64,000 nucleotides of DNA, taken from positions 578,001-642,000 of the forward strand of contig NZ_JAEKFH010000003.1 of assembly GCF_016650695.1 (NCBI RefSeq), given 5' to 3'. Made by a program: the position numbers and the translations under genes. Below, piece by piece: positions 63,299 to 64,000 of the stretch (position 1 is its first letter; each line of letters begins with the position of its first letter). Origin of the DNA: Pseudomonas sp. TH41 (GTDB lineage: Bacteria > Pseudomonadota > Gammaproteobacteria > Pseudomonadales > Pseudomonadaceae). Under the pieces are notes generated by a model. The model made no database searches. It was given only the letters and a program-made list of their open reading frames with translations, and was not told the origin of the DNA.

Positions 63299-63535
63299 TT
63301 AAGCCTGATGGTTAGTAACGTAATCGATTGCGGCTTGTACAGTAGTGATCTTCTCAGCTTCTTCGTCAGGGATTTCGGTCTCGAATTCCTCTTCCAGAGC
63401 CATCACCAGCTCAACGGTGTCAAGGGAGTCGGCACCCAGGTCTTCGACGAAGGAAGCAGTGTTGACCACTTCTTCTTCTTTAACGCCCAGTTGCTCAGCA
63501 ACGATTTTCTTGACGCGCTCTTCGATGGTGCTCAT
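63299..63535 (-). CDS. acpP: Acyl carrier protein
   Basis: 78 residues, acidic four-helix ACP; Ser37 in [18 protein letters not shown] carries the 4'-phosphopantetheine. Central carrier of fatty acid synthesis. RBS AGGAG 6-8 bases before the ATG. The 190 bases to fabG probably hold an acpP promoter. Confidence 0.97.
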   Translation of the reverse strand: MSTIEERVKKIVAEQLGVKEEEVVNTASFVEDLGADSLDTVELVMALEEEFETEIPDEEAEKITTVQAAIDYVTNHQA

Positions 63536-63726
63536 ACCTTGTTTTCACTCCTAATGGACAAATTCAGGCAGCTGGCCAGTGGGTAAGTGTATAGAAAGAC
63601 TTTTCAGTTTTTCAACTGAAAGCTTCACTCCTCAAACCCTGTAGCCCTCTGCCTATAAATAGATTGCAGCTTTATAACGGATTTTAGACAGCTCGTATGA
63701 CATTTTTTTGAAGCAACCCGTCACAT

Positions 63727-64000
63727 TTAACTCATGTACATCCCGCCGTTCACCGGGATTGTAGCCCCAGTAACGTAAGCCGCACCGTCGGACGCAAGAA
63801 AAGCGACCACAGACGCGATCTCTTGTGCTTGTCCCAGACGGCCCAGCGGAATTTGCGTCTGCAAGGCTTCACGCTGTGCCTCGGGCAGTTCACGGGTCAT
63901 ATCGGTGTCGATGAACCCTGGGGCCACCGAGTTTACCGTAATCGAACGCGAACCGACTTCACGCGCCAGTGCACGGCTGAAACCTTCCAGACCGGCCTTG
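63727..64000 (-). CDS. fabG: 3-oxoacyl-ACP reductase FabG (N-terminal part outside window)
   Basis: Only the C-terminal ~90 residues are inside: [20 protein letters not shown] (the conserved Lys of YxxxK is the first residue seen), [11 protein letters not shown] and the C-terminus GGMYMS. The reading frame is open to the window edge. SDR enzyme reducing beta-ketoacyl-ACP with NADPH. Position before acpP is as in P. aeruginosa. Confidence 0.95.
   Translation of the reverse strand, partial: KAGLEGFSRALAREVGSRSITVNSVAPGFIDTDMTRELPEAQREALQTQIPLGRLGQAQEIASVVAFLASDGAAYVTGATIPVNGGMYMS

Overview
The window is chromosomal DNA from a fluorescent-group Pseudomonas (P. fluorescens-like). The evidence is the GC-rich coding style, the fabG-acpP-fabF-pabC-mltG-tmk-holB-pilZ-tatD order, the N-acetylglutaminylglutamine amide (NAGGN) osmoprotectant locus, a CsrA/Rsm gene, an RgsA-like sRNA locus and many REP/REPIN palindromes between genes. 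I see no rRNA, tRNA, CRISPR or prophage.

Layout. 1-3996: 3' part of a very large toxin-like protein ending in a nucleic-acid-deaminase-like domain. It abuts a convergent operon (4010-7403, trhO / DsbA-family / ABC exporter). 7.7-16.8 kb is ordinary metabolism: bolA, DUF2059, fumC, an EamA-type transporter, a thiolase, polyphosphate:AMP phosphotransferase and mnmC. 16.9-21.8 kb: the NAGGN genes. 22-24.2 kb: yheU, csrA, ynfA, an SDR and a 50-residue DUF3309 peptide gene. 24.3-32.5 kb: an LTA-synthase-like membrane enzyme, a START protein, a MocR regulator and an OmpA/DUF4398/solute-binding envelope operon. 32.7-36.6 kb: etfBA diverging from the ETF:quinone oxidoreductase gene, which has a strong promoter carrying a PsrA-type box. 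36.7-38.9 kb: AraC regulator / alcohol dehydrogenase. 38.9-44.1 kb: a galactonate operon (dgoK-dgoA-dgoD-transporter-IclR regulator) with a palindromic candidate operator. 44.3-49 kb is the most accessory part: a GNAT gene, an IS110/IS1111-type insertion sequence next to a REP element, an MFS gene and three small unknown genes. 49.1-53.4 kb: GntR regulator - ADP-ribosylglycohydrolase - NCS1 permease - PfkB kinase, the same functional set as the uncharacterised E. coli yegTUVW cluster. 53.5-56.7 kb: DUF1285, DUF4823, moaA and a TetR regulator. 56.87-56.99 kb: a probable RgsA sRNA. 57-64 kb: the tatD to fabG cluster, cut by the window end.

Strongest leads: the deaminase-tipped protein with no immunity gene downstream; the four-gene ADP-ribosylglycohydrolase/PfkB/NCS1/GntR system, whose substrate is unknown; the IS1111-type element whose transposase start codon lies inside a third copy of its terminal repeat; and a nested palindrome (REPIN inside a larger inverted repeat) at 26676-26951. 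All family assignments come from reading motifs, length and gene order; no search was run.
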